A DNA stretch of 64,000 nt, taken from positions 558,001-622,000 of the forward strand of contig CALYLX010000100.1 in NCBI GenBank assembly GCA_944990035.1. The letters are read 5' to 3'. The translations under genes and the position numbers were made by a program. Under the pieces are notes generated by a model. That model did not search any database. It had not been told where the DNA came from and saw only the letters and a program-made list of their open reading frames with translations. The stretch's first letter is position 1, and each line of letters begins with the position of its first letter. This DNA comes from Clitopilus passeckerianus (taxonomy: Eukaryota; Basidiomycota; Agaricomycetes; Agaricales; Entolomataceae). This document shows positions 22,130-34,616 of this stretch, in pieces.

Positions 22130-25100
22130 TTAATCGCCACGACCAGTCGATTCCGGTGGAGGTTTAGTTAACCGCCCTCCTCGAGTACCCCTTCGAACAA
22201 CTTTCGCAGGCTGCTTCTGCTTCTCCGCCTGCTCATCCTCAACCTCAAAGACGACTCCTGGACGTCGTCTGCGCTTGCCTCGGTCTTGATGGGCGGCCTC
22301 CTCCTTGTTCCGCCATTCCATGGTCGCAAGAACGGGATCCCGTAGTGGAGGCGAAGGACGGCCTGCAGTAGAGCTGCGTATGGATTCGGCGCCACTCATG
22401 ATCATGCTCACCTGAAGCGCAATATATCAGTACAGGCGACGGCAGGAAACCGCAAATGAGAGACTTACAGTATTGCCATCTGCAGCATCCATCGAGGCTT
22501 GAGAAACGGTCCGATACCTCTTTGCAGTTACCCTAAACGGCGCATGCCTCTTGCTCAGCGGCTTCCCATTCCCGTGGACCGGAATCGGTGCAACGATGTC
22601 CACCTCCTTCTTTTCCTCAGTTCTCGATATTACGGTAGCGATCGGAACGAGTGGCGGCATAGTGGCAGGTGCGCTTTCAACTAGTCGAAGGCGATGGAGG
22701 GACTCGGGCAGTGACTCATTGGAGTCCGTCATAGGTTTATCAGGGGTGATAATTGGGTGCTGCGAGGATTCGCGTGGGCGGAAAAGCCCAAATAGTCCCT
22801 TTTTCTTCGTCGTTTCCCTGTCCTTCGTCCTCACCCTCTCTCGCCTTGCTCCGTCTGGGGTAAGCTGAACAGTGACCGTTTGACCAGCATTGGTTACCCG
22901 ATGGGGACCTTGATCAGAGACGCCTCGGAGAGGTTTGACCCTTCTTGTAGTGGGCTCAGTAGGCTGGGGTGGTTCCGGTTTGGTGTCCAGAGATGGATCG
23001 GAATGCTGGCGTAACCGAGTCGGTGGCGAACGTTCGACTTTGCTCTTGGTAGCAGGAGCTGGAGGCTCTGCATTGAGATCCGGTGCGACACGTGGGTGGG
23101 ATGCAGGGTAAGGTGTCCCGCTGGCCTTTCGATCTGCAGTTGGTCCTGTCGATGCTGTTTGGGTACTTCGGACGGGAGGAATCGAAAGGGGAGTTGGTGA
23201 TAGGGCGGAAGGCGCAACTTCCTCTTGAGAACGAGATGTTAGACCTTGATTGGTTGTGGATGAAGGAACGGCCTGGGGAGCCGTCCTTGGTACATTAGGG
23301 GCCGGCTTTTCGGGAAGACGAGGATGGGAACTGGGGTTCGGAATGGCTGAGGTTTGGACATCTTGAGCGCGGGAAGGAGGAGGATTGGGTGGTCTCGAAG
23401 AAACTGCAAGTGCGGGAGTGGGCACTGGGGCTAATGGCGTTCTTTCGGGATCTTGAGCTCGGGCAGGAATGGGGTGTGGTTGTCTGGAGGACGTAAGGGG
23501 GACCTGAGCCGGAATATAGGCGACTCGCTCCTGTGCGGATGCAATAGTTGTGGGATGTGCCAAGGATGGAGTGTGCGAATGAGGATTAGGTGGCCGAGTA
23601 GCAAAACTTGAAGACACAGGTTGGGAATGCTCGGGGTCGAGTTGGACAGCGGCTTTGGGTGTTTTGGCGGTATATGAGGCGAAGGGCCCTGTCTTGGATA
23701 TTGTTTCGATACTCGGAGGTGCAGTAGCTGATAATAATGATACAGGCTGGGTATTGCTGGGTATTGGATGAGAGCGAGATTCTGGATATTCACTCAATAA
23801 ATTAGGGTTCCGTGAGGTCGTGTCGGGTCGTGAAGGCTGATCACTAGTCTTTGACGAGGTAGTTGTGGCATTAGATGTAGCCATGGTTGTCGGCGAGGTA
23901 GTAGCGGTGTTGGAGAAATGGACAGTGGGCTGCGAAGAATTTTGAGCTGTCCAAGTGTCTTGCAAGGACGAAGGTTTGAAGGAAGCTGGATGAACTATCG
24001 TGTCTTGAGACCCATTACGGTTGGCCAGGGGTGATCCCTTCGTAGTCGGGGCGATCGGTGTTGGTTTCTGGTGGGGAGAAGATTTGGAGCCGGGAGCATC
24101 GACGAGTGTATCCTGCGAGTTTTGCCGACTGTGGGAGGTATGTTTGGCACGGGTGACTGCTGGTTGCTGAGGAAGCGAATTAGAAAGGGGAGGTGGTTGC
24201 TGGGTGCGAGACGATTCAGGATGATGAGAGGAGGTCTGGTAAGAGGGGATGGTGGGGATAGGCATGGGTAGAGATGGTTTAACCCAGGTAGACGCTGGTG
24301 CTGCGTCCCTCGCCGAAACTGTCCGTTCTCCAGCGGGTTCAGTACGGGGAACACGTTCCTTACTTCCTCGAGCACTTGCTTCGTGATGGGTGGGATATAC
24401 GGAAGGGCGGGATGCTGAAGAGTTCTGCACAACGTTTTCTGGGACTTGAAGTGGTAAGGATGAAATTTCAGGTACAGCATGTTCAATATCTCCATTTCTT
24501 GTAGGACCACGCGTCGGTAGGGTATTACTTGCGTTTACATCACGCGAAGGTGCATGTGAAGGTTCAGCGGACAATGGTTGCTGTTCCGTGATAATTTGCT
24601 GACTGTCCTTAGATCCCGTCACACGCGCCAGAAGCTGAGCAATCTAGAAAACGCTGTTAATTGACGAACCAAAAAGGATCATAAGAACGCACCAAGGATG
24701 TATCCCCATTGTTTGCCGATGGCTGGCGTGACCGAGATCCTTGAGTCTGGGGTGGTTCATTGGACATATATCCGTCAACCGATGGGCGTTGAAGTAGCGG
24801 ATTGATGAGCGGCTCCGAAGCAGAGGGGCGACTCGTATGGGAAAGCGTAGGCACGCTGAACGACGAACTGGACTGTGTCACAGTCGGGCCAGTCCGCGAC
24901 GACGCCTCCACGGTGGTGCTACTATAACTGATAGAGGTAGGGAGCGTAGGCCGTTCGGGTTCGGGGGGAGCCAGTGTTGGTGGGCGAGCAATAGTATTGC
25001 CATAGTACATCGCAGGGGAGGACACGTACGTTGCGGCAGCTGGGCGTTCACCGTGGAACTTGTCGTAATCTTCGTAATGAGCTGTTCCCGCCGATGTGTT

Positions 25101-28100
25101 GGGTTTCAGGGACGGCTTTGTAGTGGAAGGGGCCGAACGTTGAACATCCCGAGTGTGAGGGGCAACAGGTTCGAAGTAGGACTTGCCCGGAACCAACTCT
25201 GGTTGGCCTGGGGTGGGAACCAGGGAAGTATTACGACTTCTTGAATGGATGAAAGGAGGCTCTCCGACATCAATGAGGGCAGCGAGCCTTAGGGCATCCT
25301 CCGTTCGTATTTGCTCGTGGTTAGAGTTGGTTGATGCAGAGGGATGATTCAGAGCAAGCATCACCCTCTCATTGTTTTGAGCAGATGGAAGGGAGGTAGA
25401 AGCGCGGTAAGGGCTTCTTGGTACAATGAATTCTACGCACATGTATCAGCTAAATGAAACAATGATTCATGGAAACATAAAAGAGGCATACCTGGTCCAT
25501 CTCCCAAAGGTGCTGTTATGGGCGCACTGACGATAGGCCCCTTTCCTAGGATGGTGGGCTGTGGAAACGGGATTGTATTAGTATCCTGGGATGATGTTCG
25601 TTGATGTATGTTGGACGGAGGTTCTGGAAGTTGTTCTTGAGAATGACGTGCTATTGCCACTGCCGGATCTTCGTCGAAGCTTGGTTCATGAGCCACCATG
25701 ATGGAATGATTTGACGACTTGCGCTGTACGAATACATCAGGCATGTGAGGATCCTAAAGGAGGTAAAATAACTTACTGAGCGGTCTCCTCTTCCGGGAAC
25801 CAGGAGTGAAGCCAGTTTGGCACTAGCCTCAACTGCCGCCGAGAAGCCTTCCTGGAGCCTACTGCTGGTTCGACGCTTTGGGAACCGATTCATTAAGTTG
25901 TGTTCCGTGATGCTTCATAGGCTACTAAATACCTTATGACGTTTAGCAGTTTCTGGATCTTGATCGGTGTCAGTGGATGACACCTGGGCCTCTTCCGTTG
26001 CATTGCGCGGATTCCGGAAGAGACCACGAAGAGAACCCTAAAACCAATCAACGAGGGCTCTGGTGATTCATTTGCGATACGCACCTTGCCCCATGTTCCA
26101 GATGGCGGTTCCTGCTCGCTGCCCGACTCCTGCCCTGTTTTGTCTTGTCCAAAACTAACTTTGCGACGATGGCGACGGTCCTTCTTGGCTTTAACGGTAG
26201 AGGTAGCTGATACCGGTTCCACAGCAGATTGTGGAGGATCTGGCAACGGAACCTCATGTTCATGGGTGTCCTGTTGCTGAGGTCCAGGTCGTCCATCATG
26301 GCTTGATCTACCGGGCATCCAAATGTCTGGAAGAGCCTTGTGCTTGGATGCTGATCGGGCTTTGATGGTCGAATTGGCCACGGTATCTTCATCATCATTA
26401 GCAGGGCCAGAGAACTCTGCTTGTCCTGTTGCTGAAGGAGGCCGGAGTGCAGAATCCTCCTTCTCCCGCTCCTTCTCCCGTTTCTTAGCTTGAGCCTTTT
26501 CTTTCTTCGTCTCCTTCTTTCCCTTCTTCCCCTTTACTTGCTTCTGCTCCTCCATGGCACGTTGAGCCTCTCGCTCACGTTCTTCGCGCTTTTGATCTAA
26601 TTGCAATTGACGCTCCTTCTCCAATTCTCTCTCCCTTTCAAACTTCTGCTTCTCCCTTTCTTGATGCATTAACCTCTCCCTGTCCGACTCCCTCTCCTTC
26701 TCCCAATTACCGCCATGCTCGCCTCGCGACTCTGAAACAAAAATTCGTCCTGATGAATGAGGATCGCCATGTGAGAGCATGTTGGTCTGTGGTTCGACAG
26801 CCTGTATCACGTCCTGAGAAAGTATTGAAGGAGGATGAAGGGGTAGCACTGGCACAGCTGCAGTGCTGGCGTGACGCTCATGTGGGGGATGCTGATGTAG
26901 GTTATACTCGTGTTGCTGGGTGAAGTGCTGTGGGCGAGAGGGGGAGTTTCGGACGGGTCCAGGTGTTGCAAGATCAGACGACGGCTGTTGCCTCAAGTGA
27001 TCCAACGGGTTTGAACCATCGCGTATGGATTCTTTGGAAGGTTGACGCTGAAAGGAAAGCAGGTCACGAACTTGAAATCAAGGATAGGATTCATGAAGCC
27101 TTACATGCTGCGAGAATTCAACTGGGGGAACCAAAAACCCTGAGGTGTTGGGGTTGACCACAAGAGAGTCTTTTGAAAGTTTCCGTTGCTGCGAAAGAAT
27201 ATCAGGAAGACCAAAAAACAAAAAAAATTGCGAAACCAATGACTTACGAAATAAGGCAAATTCGAGTCCGTATGTGTCATCAGTGCTGCAAGCCTAGCAG
27301 CTGCACTTGGTATTGCTGCAGCTTCATGATCAGGCGACACGAAAGGTTGGTAGGAAGCTTGGGGTGCGTTCGGATTTTCAGGCAACTTGCTGGCCCTTCG
27401 CTGGGAACAGAACGCTCGGTAAATATGTCATTAAGATGGCGCGATTGACAAACCTTGTCTTTTGCTCCATTAGGTTCTCTTTCAGAATCAACGAAAGTAA
27501 TATCTTGTTCAGGAGGATGAATTTGTGCAATGGATTCCTGCGTCCTAGCAGGTGCTAATGTCGGAGGGCCATGAGATTGAGTAAGATTGTTGCTTGTGGC
27601 AGAGGTGGCCTGAAGCTGAGTGCTGGGAGTAGGAACAACCGATTGTCGAGAGGTTTTGTCCTTGTAACGCCCTGATCCTGTTTTTTCGACAACGGGAAAA
27701 CTTGAATTCAGGTGCTGACTATCTCGTTTCCTATTCTTCGGCGAGTTGCCAGAGAGCCCCCGGTCACGATTAGAATCACCGAGTACACGAAGAGGGGGAG
27801 AATCTTGAGGGACATGAGATGCTAGGTGTTGAGAGTGGGGTTGGTGAAGAGGCGCTATGGATGAGGGGGCGGTGGAGGAGGCCTGTCGCTGACTTGTATG
27901 AGTCTCGGCCGTAAGAGGTGCCATAGCATGAGTGGACGTAGAGTTCGATTGAACATGAGGGTGCCCGTTCTTGACCGGGACGGGAGGACCCCAGAGCATA
28001 TCGTTTGAGCCCTAGAAACGATATTCATTATACGATCCATAATACGCAAAAGAACTAGCGAACCTTCGTATTAGCAGTCAACCTCTCCTTCTCTTTTCTT

Positions 28101-31100
28101 GTCCATTCTTCTGCCAGTATACGCTGCCTTTCACTTTCGTCCGCCTCAGCTTGGAGACGCCGTTGACGTTCTCTATCTTCGGCTTCAGTCCGAGTCTGCG
28201 TCTCAGCTCGCAATCGCTGTTGCTCCCTTTCTTCTGATTCTGCTTGAAGCCTTCGTTGACGTTCTTCGGCGGCTTGTCGCGCCCTCTCCCTCTCCCTGAC
28301 TTCAGCCTCTTCCTGGAGGCGTCGCTGTCGATCTTCGGCTTCCGCTTTGGCGATAGCTGCTTGTCGCTGCTGCTCGAGGAAGATCAGCCGATGGCGTTCC
28401 TTTTCTTCAGCCTCAGCTTGGAGACGACGTTGGCGGTCCCTCTCCTCAGCTTCAGCTTGATGACGGCGTTGGCGCTCTCTTTCCTCAGCTTCAGCCTGCT
28501 GGCGGCGCTGGCGTTCCCTCTCTTCGAGGTCGGCTTGATGACGGCGCTGGCGTTCTCGTTCTTCAGCTTCGGCTTGATGACGACGTTGACGTTCTCGTTC
28601 TTCAGCTTCAGCCTGACGTCGGTGTTGCCTTTCCTTCTCCTCAGCTTCGGCTTGTAGACGGCGGTGGTATTCCCTTTCTTGTGCTTCAGCAGCGGCTTTC
28701 ATCTGATATTGGCGTTGACGCTCTTGTTCCTCAGCTTCGGCCTGCATACGACGTTGATAATCTTCAGCAACCTTCCTCTCGTGCTCCAGAACAGCCAACC
28801 GATGACGTTCACGTTCCTCTGCCTCCGCACGAGCCTGAGCTTGACGGTGCCGTTCTTTTTCTTCAGCTTCAGCTTTGGCTTGAGCCTCGGCTTGCAAACG
28901 TCTCTGCCTCTCCTCTGTTTCAGCCCTAGCCTGAGCTTCCGCCTGTATGCGCCTTTGCCTCTCCCTTTCCTCGGCTTCCTCCTGTCGTCGCTTCTGCCGT
29001 GCCTCCGCTTCAGCTTTAGCAAGAGCAGCAGCTTGGCGTTCACGTTCCTTTTCTTCAGCTTCCGCCTGAGCTTGCAGACGACGCTGCCTCTCCCTTTCTT
29101 GCCTCTCCCTCTCTTGTGCCTCCGCATGTGCCCTCGCAGCAGCCTCCACTTGGAATCTTCTCTGTTTTTCCTCAGCTTCGGCTTGTGCGGCTGCAGCTTG
29201 GCGCTGCTGCTCTAGGAACGCATGTCGGTGACGTTCCTTCGCGTCAACTTCAGCTTGGAGTTGTCGTTGTCGTTCTTGCTCTCTGGCGTGTGCTGCCTGT
29301 GCTTCAGCTTCCGCTCGTGCTCGAGCCTCAGCTTCGGCCTGCGCTCGGGCTTGAGCTTCCAGTTGTAAACGGCCATGTTCCTCGGCCTCTCTAGCCTGTG
29401 TAGCAGCTTCGGCTTGCATCCTCCTATGTCTTTCTTCTGCTTCCGCCTGCAACCTCCGCTGCCTCTCCTCTGCCTCCGCCCTGGCTGCCCGCCGTTCCTG
29501 CTCGACGAGGGCCAGCCTCTGACGTTCGCGTTCCTCGGCCTCAGCCTGTTCAAGTCTTCGCTGCCGTTCCCGTTCATCAGCTTCTGCACGTGCCCGGGCT
29601 TCTGTCTGAGCACGCCTCTGCTTCTCCCTCTCCTCCGCCTCAGCTTGTGCTCTCGAAGCCGCTTGTGCTTCCAACTGAGCTCGATAGTCAGCTTCGGCCT
29701 GAATACGTCTCCTTCTCTCCCTCTCTTCAGTCTCGATCCTAATCCTCTCCTGCTTGATCCTCTCCCTTTCTTCCCTTCTCCTTTCATCCTCTCTCTCCCT
29801 CTCCTGCCTCTCCCGTTCGCGTTCCCTCTTCTTCTCCTCATCCCGCCGTTTCTCCTCCTCCCTCTCCCTACGACGCTCTTCACGACGACGAACAGCAGTA
29901 GCCTCGTCCTCTGCGTCCGTATGTGCGCCTCGTTCCCGGTCTTTGTCTCCCCTCTCCCTCTCCCGTCTCCTTTCTTCTCTTTCCCTCTCCTTTCTCCGCC
30001 TATATGCGTCCTCAGTATCGGTCTCCCTCTCCCGATCCCTTATTGACCTTTCCCTATCTCTCCGCCGTTCCTCCCTTCGTCTGTCATCCTCAGCATCAGT
30101 CTTGTCTTCCCTGTCCCTATCCCGCCGCCGTTCCTCCCGCCTCCGTTCATCTTCAACATCAGTCTTATAACCACCTCGATCTCTATCCCTTCTCCGCCTA
30201 TCGTCCTCAGCATCAGTCTTCTCCCCTCTATCCCTCTCTCTATCACGATTTCTCCTCCTCTCCTCCCTCCGCTCATCTTCGGCATCCGTACGATCGCCTC
30301 TATCCCGCTCCCTCTCCTTATCCCTGCGTCGAGTACTGGACGCAGCAACGGCAACACCAGCAGGTACGGCATCCCTCTCCCTGACACTCCGCGTGCTCCT
30401 AGCAACAGCAATCCCTTGGGGTGGGATAACATACGACGACGAAGGTCCGTATGCCTGGGGATCATATGATCCTTGCTGTTGCTGTTTATACGAAGTAGAA
30501 GGCTGATCACGTTCCCGTTCGAGATGTCGTGTTGACCTAGCAGTACCAGCAACACCAGGAATGGGGATAGGCGCAGATGGAGGAGGACCAGGACGACCGT
30601 CCCTCTGATCATCGACAGCAGTAGCAGCGTGCTGAGGCCAAACCACACGCTCGTTGGAGGATTGAGGACTAGGGTCATACTCCTTCTCCAAGTCACGATG
30701 ACGACTAGATCGAGCCTTTCCAGGGATAGTCATATTCTGGTATGGATTACCGTAGGATGTAGAGGGAGGGTTTTGAGAGGATGCAGCGTAGCCATCGATA
30801 CCATTTGCGTAGCCTTCGAATAGGCTAGGGTAGGCGTTGGCGCTAGTGGGAGGTGCCCGTGAGCTACTGGCAGGTGGCGGAGCTTGTGCAGCACCAGCAG
30901 CTGAAGTACTAGGAGCACCATACGATGTAGAAGGGGCGGTTCCGCCAGCAGCATAATATGCTGCCCAAGCCTGAGATTGGGACTGGCTCTGGCTCACAGA
31001 CGGCGTCACACCATGTGCAGCTCGAGAGGGCGGTCTTGCGATCTGCTGTGGTTGGGTAGAAGGTGGCCTTTCAGGGGGTAGCTGTGCGTGGCTGGAGTAG

Positions 31101-31459
31101 TGGTGAAGGGATGGTTGAACCGAGGGGGCTCTTGCAGGCGGTACTGTTGGATAATCTCGATGAGATGATATTGACGGCGCTACCGACTGAGCCCTCGCAA
31201 TTCCTGCAACAGCTGTCGTTGGCTGCTCATAACTTGAGTAATAGCCATTCTTGCTATAATAATAAGAGCTAGCTGCGGGCGGCGGATGATGGTCGCGGGA
31301 TTTGGTCGGTTTTGCGGTCTTCCTGGATGATGATGGTGGGTGGTGTTGAGAGTCGGTATAATAAGCCGAATGAGGGTCGTAAATTCGTGATTCTCTTCTC
31401 GCAGAAGCTGTAGCCGTAGACGTCGTCGTTGTTGGTGGCCTTTGAGTACGGCTACTCAT
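22130..31459 (-). CDS. Giant disordered/coiled-coil protein, 2,928 residues
   Basis: Eleven exons join in one frame: 31459-28064, 28011-27454, 27400-27248, 27188-27105, 27047-26085, 26037-25933, 25875-25777, 25723-25492, 25432-24693, 24643-22469, 22411-22130. Residues 1-370 are Ser/Pro/Tyr-rich. Residues 375-1132 are almost only Arg, Glu, Gln, Ala and Asp: first several Thr-Asp-Ala-Glu-Asp boxes between basic runs, then a long series of EERERQRR/QAEA units that should form one very long helix. A shorter charged helix with KKGKK/KKEK runs lies in exon 5. The remainder is Pro/Ser/Thr-rich with small conserved-looking islands (GSLRGLFRNP, SSRLQEGFSAAVEASAKLASLL, FRVTAKRYRTVSQASMD) and ends in a basic tail. 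I recognise no catalytic domain. A cytoskeletal, cell-cortex or RNA-granule scaffold is possible but not shown. Confidence 0.85.
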
Positions 31460-32398
31460 AGCCAATCGGGAAGTTTATGCGTCCGTAGCTTCTGTCCTCG
31501 TTCTTGCCCAAACCCTAAGCCTTCCTTCGGCGTCTTTAGATGTGCTTGCTGTTCTTGGAATGGTACGGTCCCGTGTCGACGGTATAAAGGCAGTTAAAGC
31601 GAAAGGAAGTGGGGAGGATGGCCTCAAACAAGGCGTTGTGGACATGAGGCTCCTCCCTTCACCTTACCAAGTTGTGTTAATTGGGTTTGGCCCTGGACTA
31701 TCACAACGCTCAAACAAAACGCGGCAGCACTGCCACTATATGGGCGGCAATCTTGAGGGAATAGACGTCGAATAAGGTCTGGAAGGCGACGTTGACGATC
31801 CATATTCATTGGAAATAAAGCATCTAGACAATACTACAATGTACATAGGGAATAAAATGAAATGTAAGTCGACCAGCGAGCAGGACAACACCTCCAACAT
31901 GCTTGAAGCCAAGCGCCAGTTTCGCCTAGAAACCCATCCGAAGACAAGCCTCGTTCCTCGCCAGCCAACTTTTTTTCCACCGAGAGCGCCCAAGAAAACC
32001 CTGACCACCCTGGTGAGCTGCGCTTCAAAAAACTTGAAGCGGGAGCGAATTGGGTTCGTTCTGACACGGTTATGACTCATTACTTCGATAGTAAACAGCT
32101 TTGAAAGGCTGTATTGTAGAGAACCGCCAATAATGGGTCGTCTCTGCCATCGAGTGATCTAAGGATCGTGTCGTGAAGAAAGAAAAAAGGAGGACACGCG
32201 TAGAAAGCATGCTACCCAGCGTGTGGGAATATCTTGCGTAATTTTGAGCTTCCTCCGCGTTTGGCAGAAACGACGATCACAGCACCTTGTAGCCGGCCGT
32301 GATGTTGTTCTTTTCAAGCAACAAGTTCATGATCGAATTCACTCTGGCATCGTGTACAGCAAATAAACGATCTATACCCTAAAACCTACAATCCATGT
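31460..32398. other. Promoter of the giant gene and MFS 3' region
   Basis: Between the start of the giant gene and the stop of the next minus-strand gene. Short frames here do not resemble known proteins. The upstream part near 31460-31900 is likely the promoter and leader of the giant gene. Confidence 0.5.
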
Positions 32399-34239
32399 TC
32401 ATGAGGATTCCTTGGGCAACTTGAAAGCTAAAGCCAATCCACAGAGGGACATGGCCGATATCACGAAGTATGCCAAGTTTCCTCCAGCTACCTTATGCTC
32501 TATCGAGTAGGCAAACAACGATGATGCAGCTGAAGGCGCTATCGAGCGAGTAACATTACTAACAGCCTGAGCAAGGCCATTCGTAGCGCCCAGTGCAGAG
32601 CGCCGAGGAGCGCTGTTCACAATAAGCACATTGATCGAGCCTAAGTCAACCCAATTAGCATCCTATCCTTCATTCTAGGGTAATAGGTCTTACCATAGGC
32701 CATGCCATTCGTGAGTCTAGACGTCAACTGCAACACAATCACAGTCCAAACCCACCCATCCACCCTCCCCGCCCTTTTCGCAAACACGTTCAAGAATGGA
32801 TACAGAGCAATCGTCACAAAATAACACGCATGCCCAATAATCTGCATCTTTCTCGGTCCAAACTTCCTCACCAAGCTCCCCAACAGCGTAACCTGCAGCA
32901 CGAAATTCACAGCACCCCACACGGCCAAGATAGTTCCAATCTGGTACGCTTCCATCCCAAGGCCGCCGTTGGCGATGGAGGTTGAATAGACGAGGGGTAG
33001 AAGGACTTGTTGTGAGAGGTCGCTGAAGGCTTGGAATACGTAGACGATGAGAGGGAGGAGGACTTGGGGTATCATGAGCTCCCCGATGGTAGCTGGCATG
33101 TCGTCCTCGTTGGCTTTCGTGGTTTCACCATTGGCTGAAGGCGAGGTATGTGTGGACCCATAAGCAGGAGCAACGGATTCCCCAAGGAGGGCAGTCTCAG
33201 AATCTGCATTGTCTCCAGAAATTATGCGTTTCTTCGCTTTTGCTCGTGATGAGAGAGATGGTAGAGTCTAAAGGAACAGTTTAACTTGACTTTGTCCAAA
33301 CGATGATTGTATCCCTCACATCTCGCAAGCCAACGAACGCCAAAATTACAGCGACGAGCGGAAATGCACCAGCTGCCGCGCACGGGAGGAAGTAGGGGTA
33401 TTTGCGGAAGAAGGCAAGCCGTCCGAATGAACCTGGCCATCGTTTCGCAGGTTCGGCGAGCAAGCCTCCTATTGAAGGCCTGAAGGAGTTTTGTCAGCTG
33501 GAGAGAAGGCAAACATAAGCGTCCACGCTTACCCAACGCTACTGCCTAACATCCACATGAGCGGCATGATGGCAAATGCGTCTGCGATATTTGTTTCGTC
33601 GGTTAGCTATAGACGGTGTTTAGCACGGAGACGTATGTATGATCAAAACCAAGTACCTCTGCCAGCACGGTTTTGGAAACACCTATATTGCCATTGAAGA
33701 CACCCTGAAATGCTCGGAGCACTATGAGAAGCGGAAACATTTTGGAGAGACCGAAGCCAAACATGGCGATCGTTAACCCTATGGGTCCAAGTAGCAGGAT
33801 TGGTCGTCTCCCATATCTATCCGACGCCCAGCCCCAGTGAAAAACAGTCGCAGCTTCGGCGAAGTAGAAAACGGAGCCCTGTGAGGTTAACCACGAATGA
33901 GTTATAACGCTGAATGACGACAATAGTTTGAGTTACAATCAAGCCGGCATAATAGCCAGTTTTTCGTTCGTTGCCCTTCGTAATCCCTGTGTCCCGTACT
34001 AGCTGGTTGATGAATGGCGTGATAACATGTGCTGTTATCCGTTCAGACAGTTGGATGAGGTAGACCAGAAGGAGCTGGAATTTTGGCAATGGCGTTCTCT
34101 TCTTCCTCTCCGCCCGACTAGCAGGCTCGGGCTCTCTCGGCGACTCTTCAATGAGACTTGCTGAAGCATCACCGCTTGAATCTGAGTCTGCGCCTGTGTT
34201 AACCTTCTGGGCACGATTCTGATGGTCGTTCATTGACAT
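32399..34239 (-). CDS. MFS transporter (DHA1-like)
   Basis: Six exons (34239-33937, 33878-33657, 33606-33533, 33479-33320, 33267-32694, 32640-32399) encode 524 residues. The start is the first of two close ATGs. A 60-residue acidic N-terminus precedes about twelve membrane helices. The MFS loop signature WGWASDRYGRRPILLLG follows helix 2, and LRAFQGVFNGNIGVSKTVLAEL marks helix 4; a GGLLAEPAKRWP loop follows helix 5. A long hydrophilic loop (about residues 235-300) splits the two halves. The second half has RKFGPRKMQIIGH and SAPRRSALGATNGLAQ. This pattern fits fungal drug/proton antiporters related to plant ZIFL and bacterial tetracycline carriers. Substrate is unknown. Confidence 0.88.
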
Positions 34240-34545
34240 AAGAGAGAAGAGATAACCCAAGCTTGTTAAGTCCCATTCTTACGAGTCATGTAGAAGGGAG
34301 GAAATGTATTAAGCGAAGAGTGATGCATTGATGACCAGTGGATTGCCAGTGGAATAAATTAACATGACTCAGACTCGAGGTATTTTTAGAGGACTACCAA
34401 TTTAGAGACCTTTTGTGAAGACGACTCGACCATATTCCTATCAGGAGGATACAATCTAGGGCCGGCGATGCGGTGTTTCTTCACTTGTATTTTGTCTCGG
34501 CAGCAAAAAAGAATAATTGCATTCCTTGTTCAGATTCAGAAAAAC
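34240..34545. other. Upstream region of the MFS transporter
   Basis: Short region that should hold the transporter promoter. No gene seen. Confidence 0.4.
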
Positions 34546-34616
34546 TCTTCGCCTGGGAGTCGAACCCAGCTTTCGCGCGTGACAGGCGCGTGTACTAACC
34601 GATATACTAGCGAAGA
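34546..34616 (-). tRNA. tRNA-Asp (GUC), copy 1
   Basis: On the minus strand, 71 bases fold as a cloverleaf. The acceptor ends TCTTCGC and GCGAAGA pair fully. The anticodon loop CCTGTCA gives GTC, which reads Asp codons, and the T arm has GGTTCGACTC. A run of five T follows the 3' end as polymerase III terminator. The three copies in this window are identical. No intron is present. Confidence 0.95.

Noticed and set aside
29375..30046. 223-codon plus-strand open frame
   Set aside because: It lies opposite the Glu/Arg-rich repeat of the giant gene and is explained by that codon bias; no ATG-started gene structure or family match.
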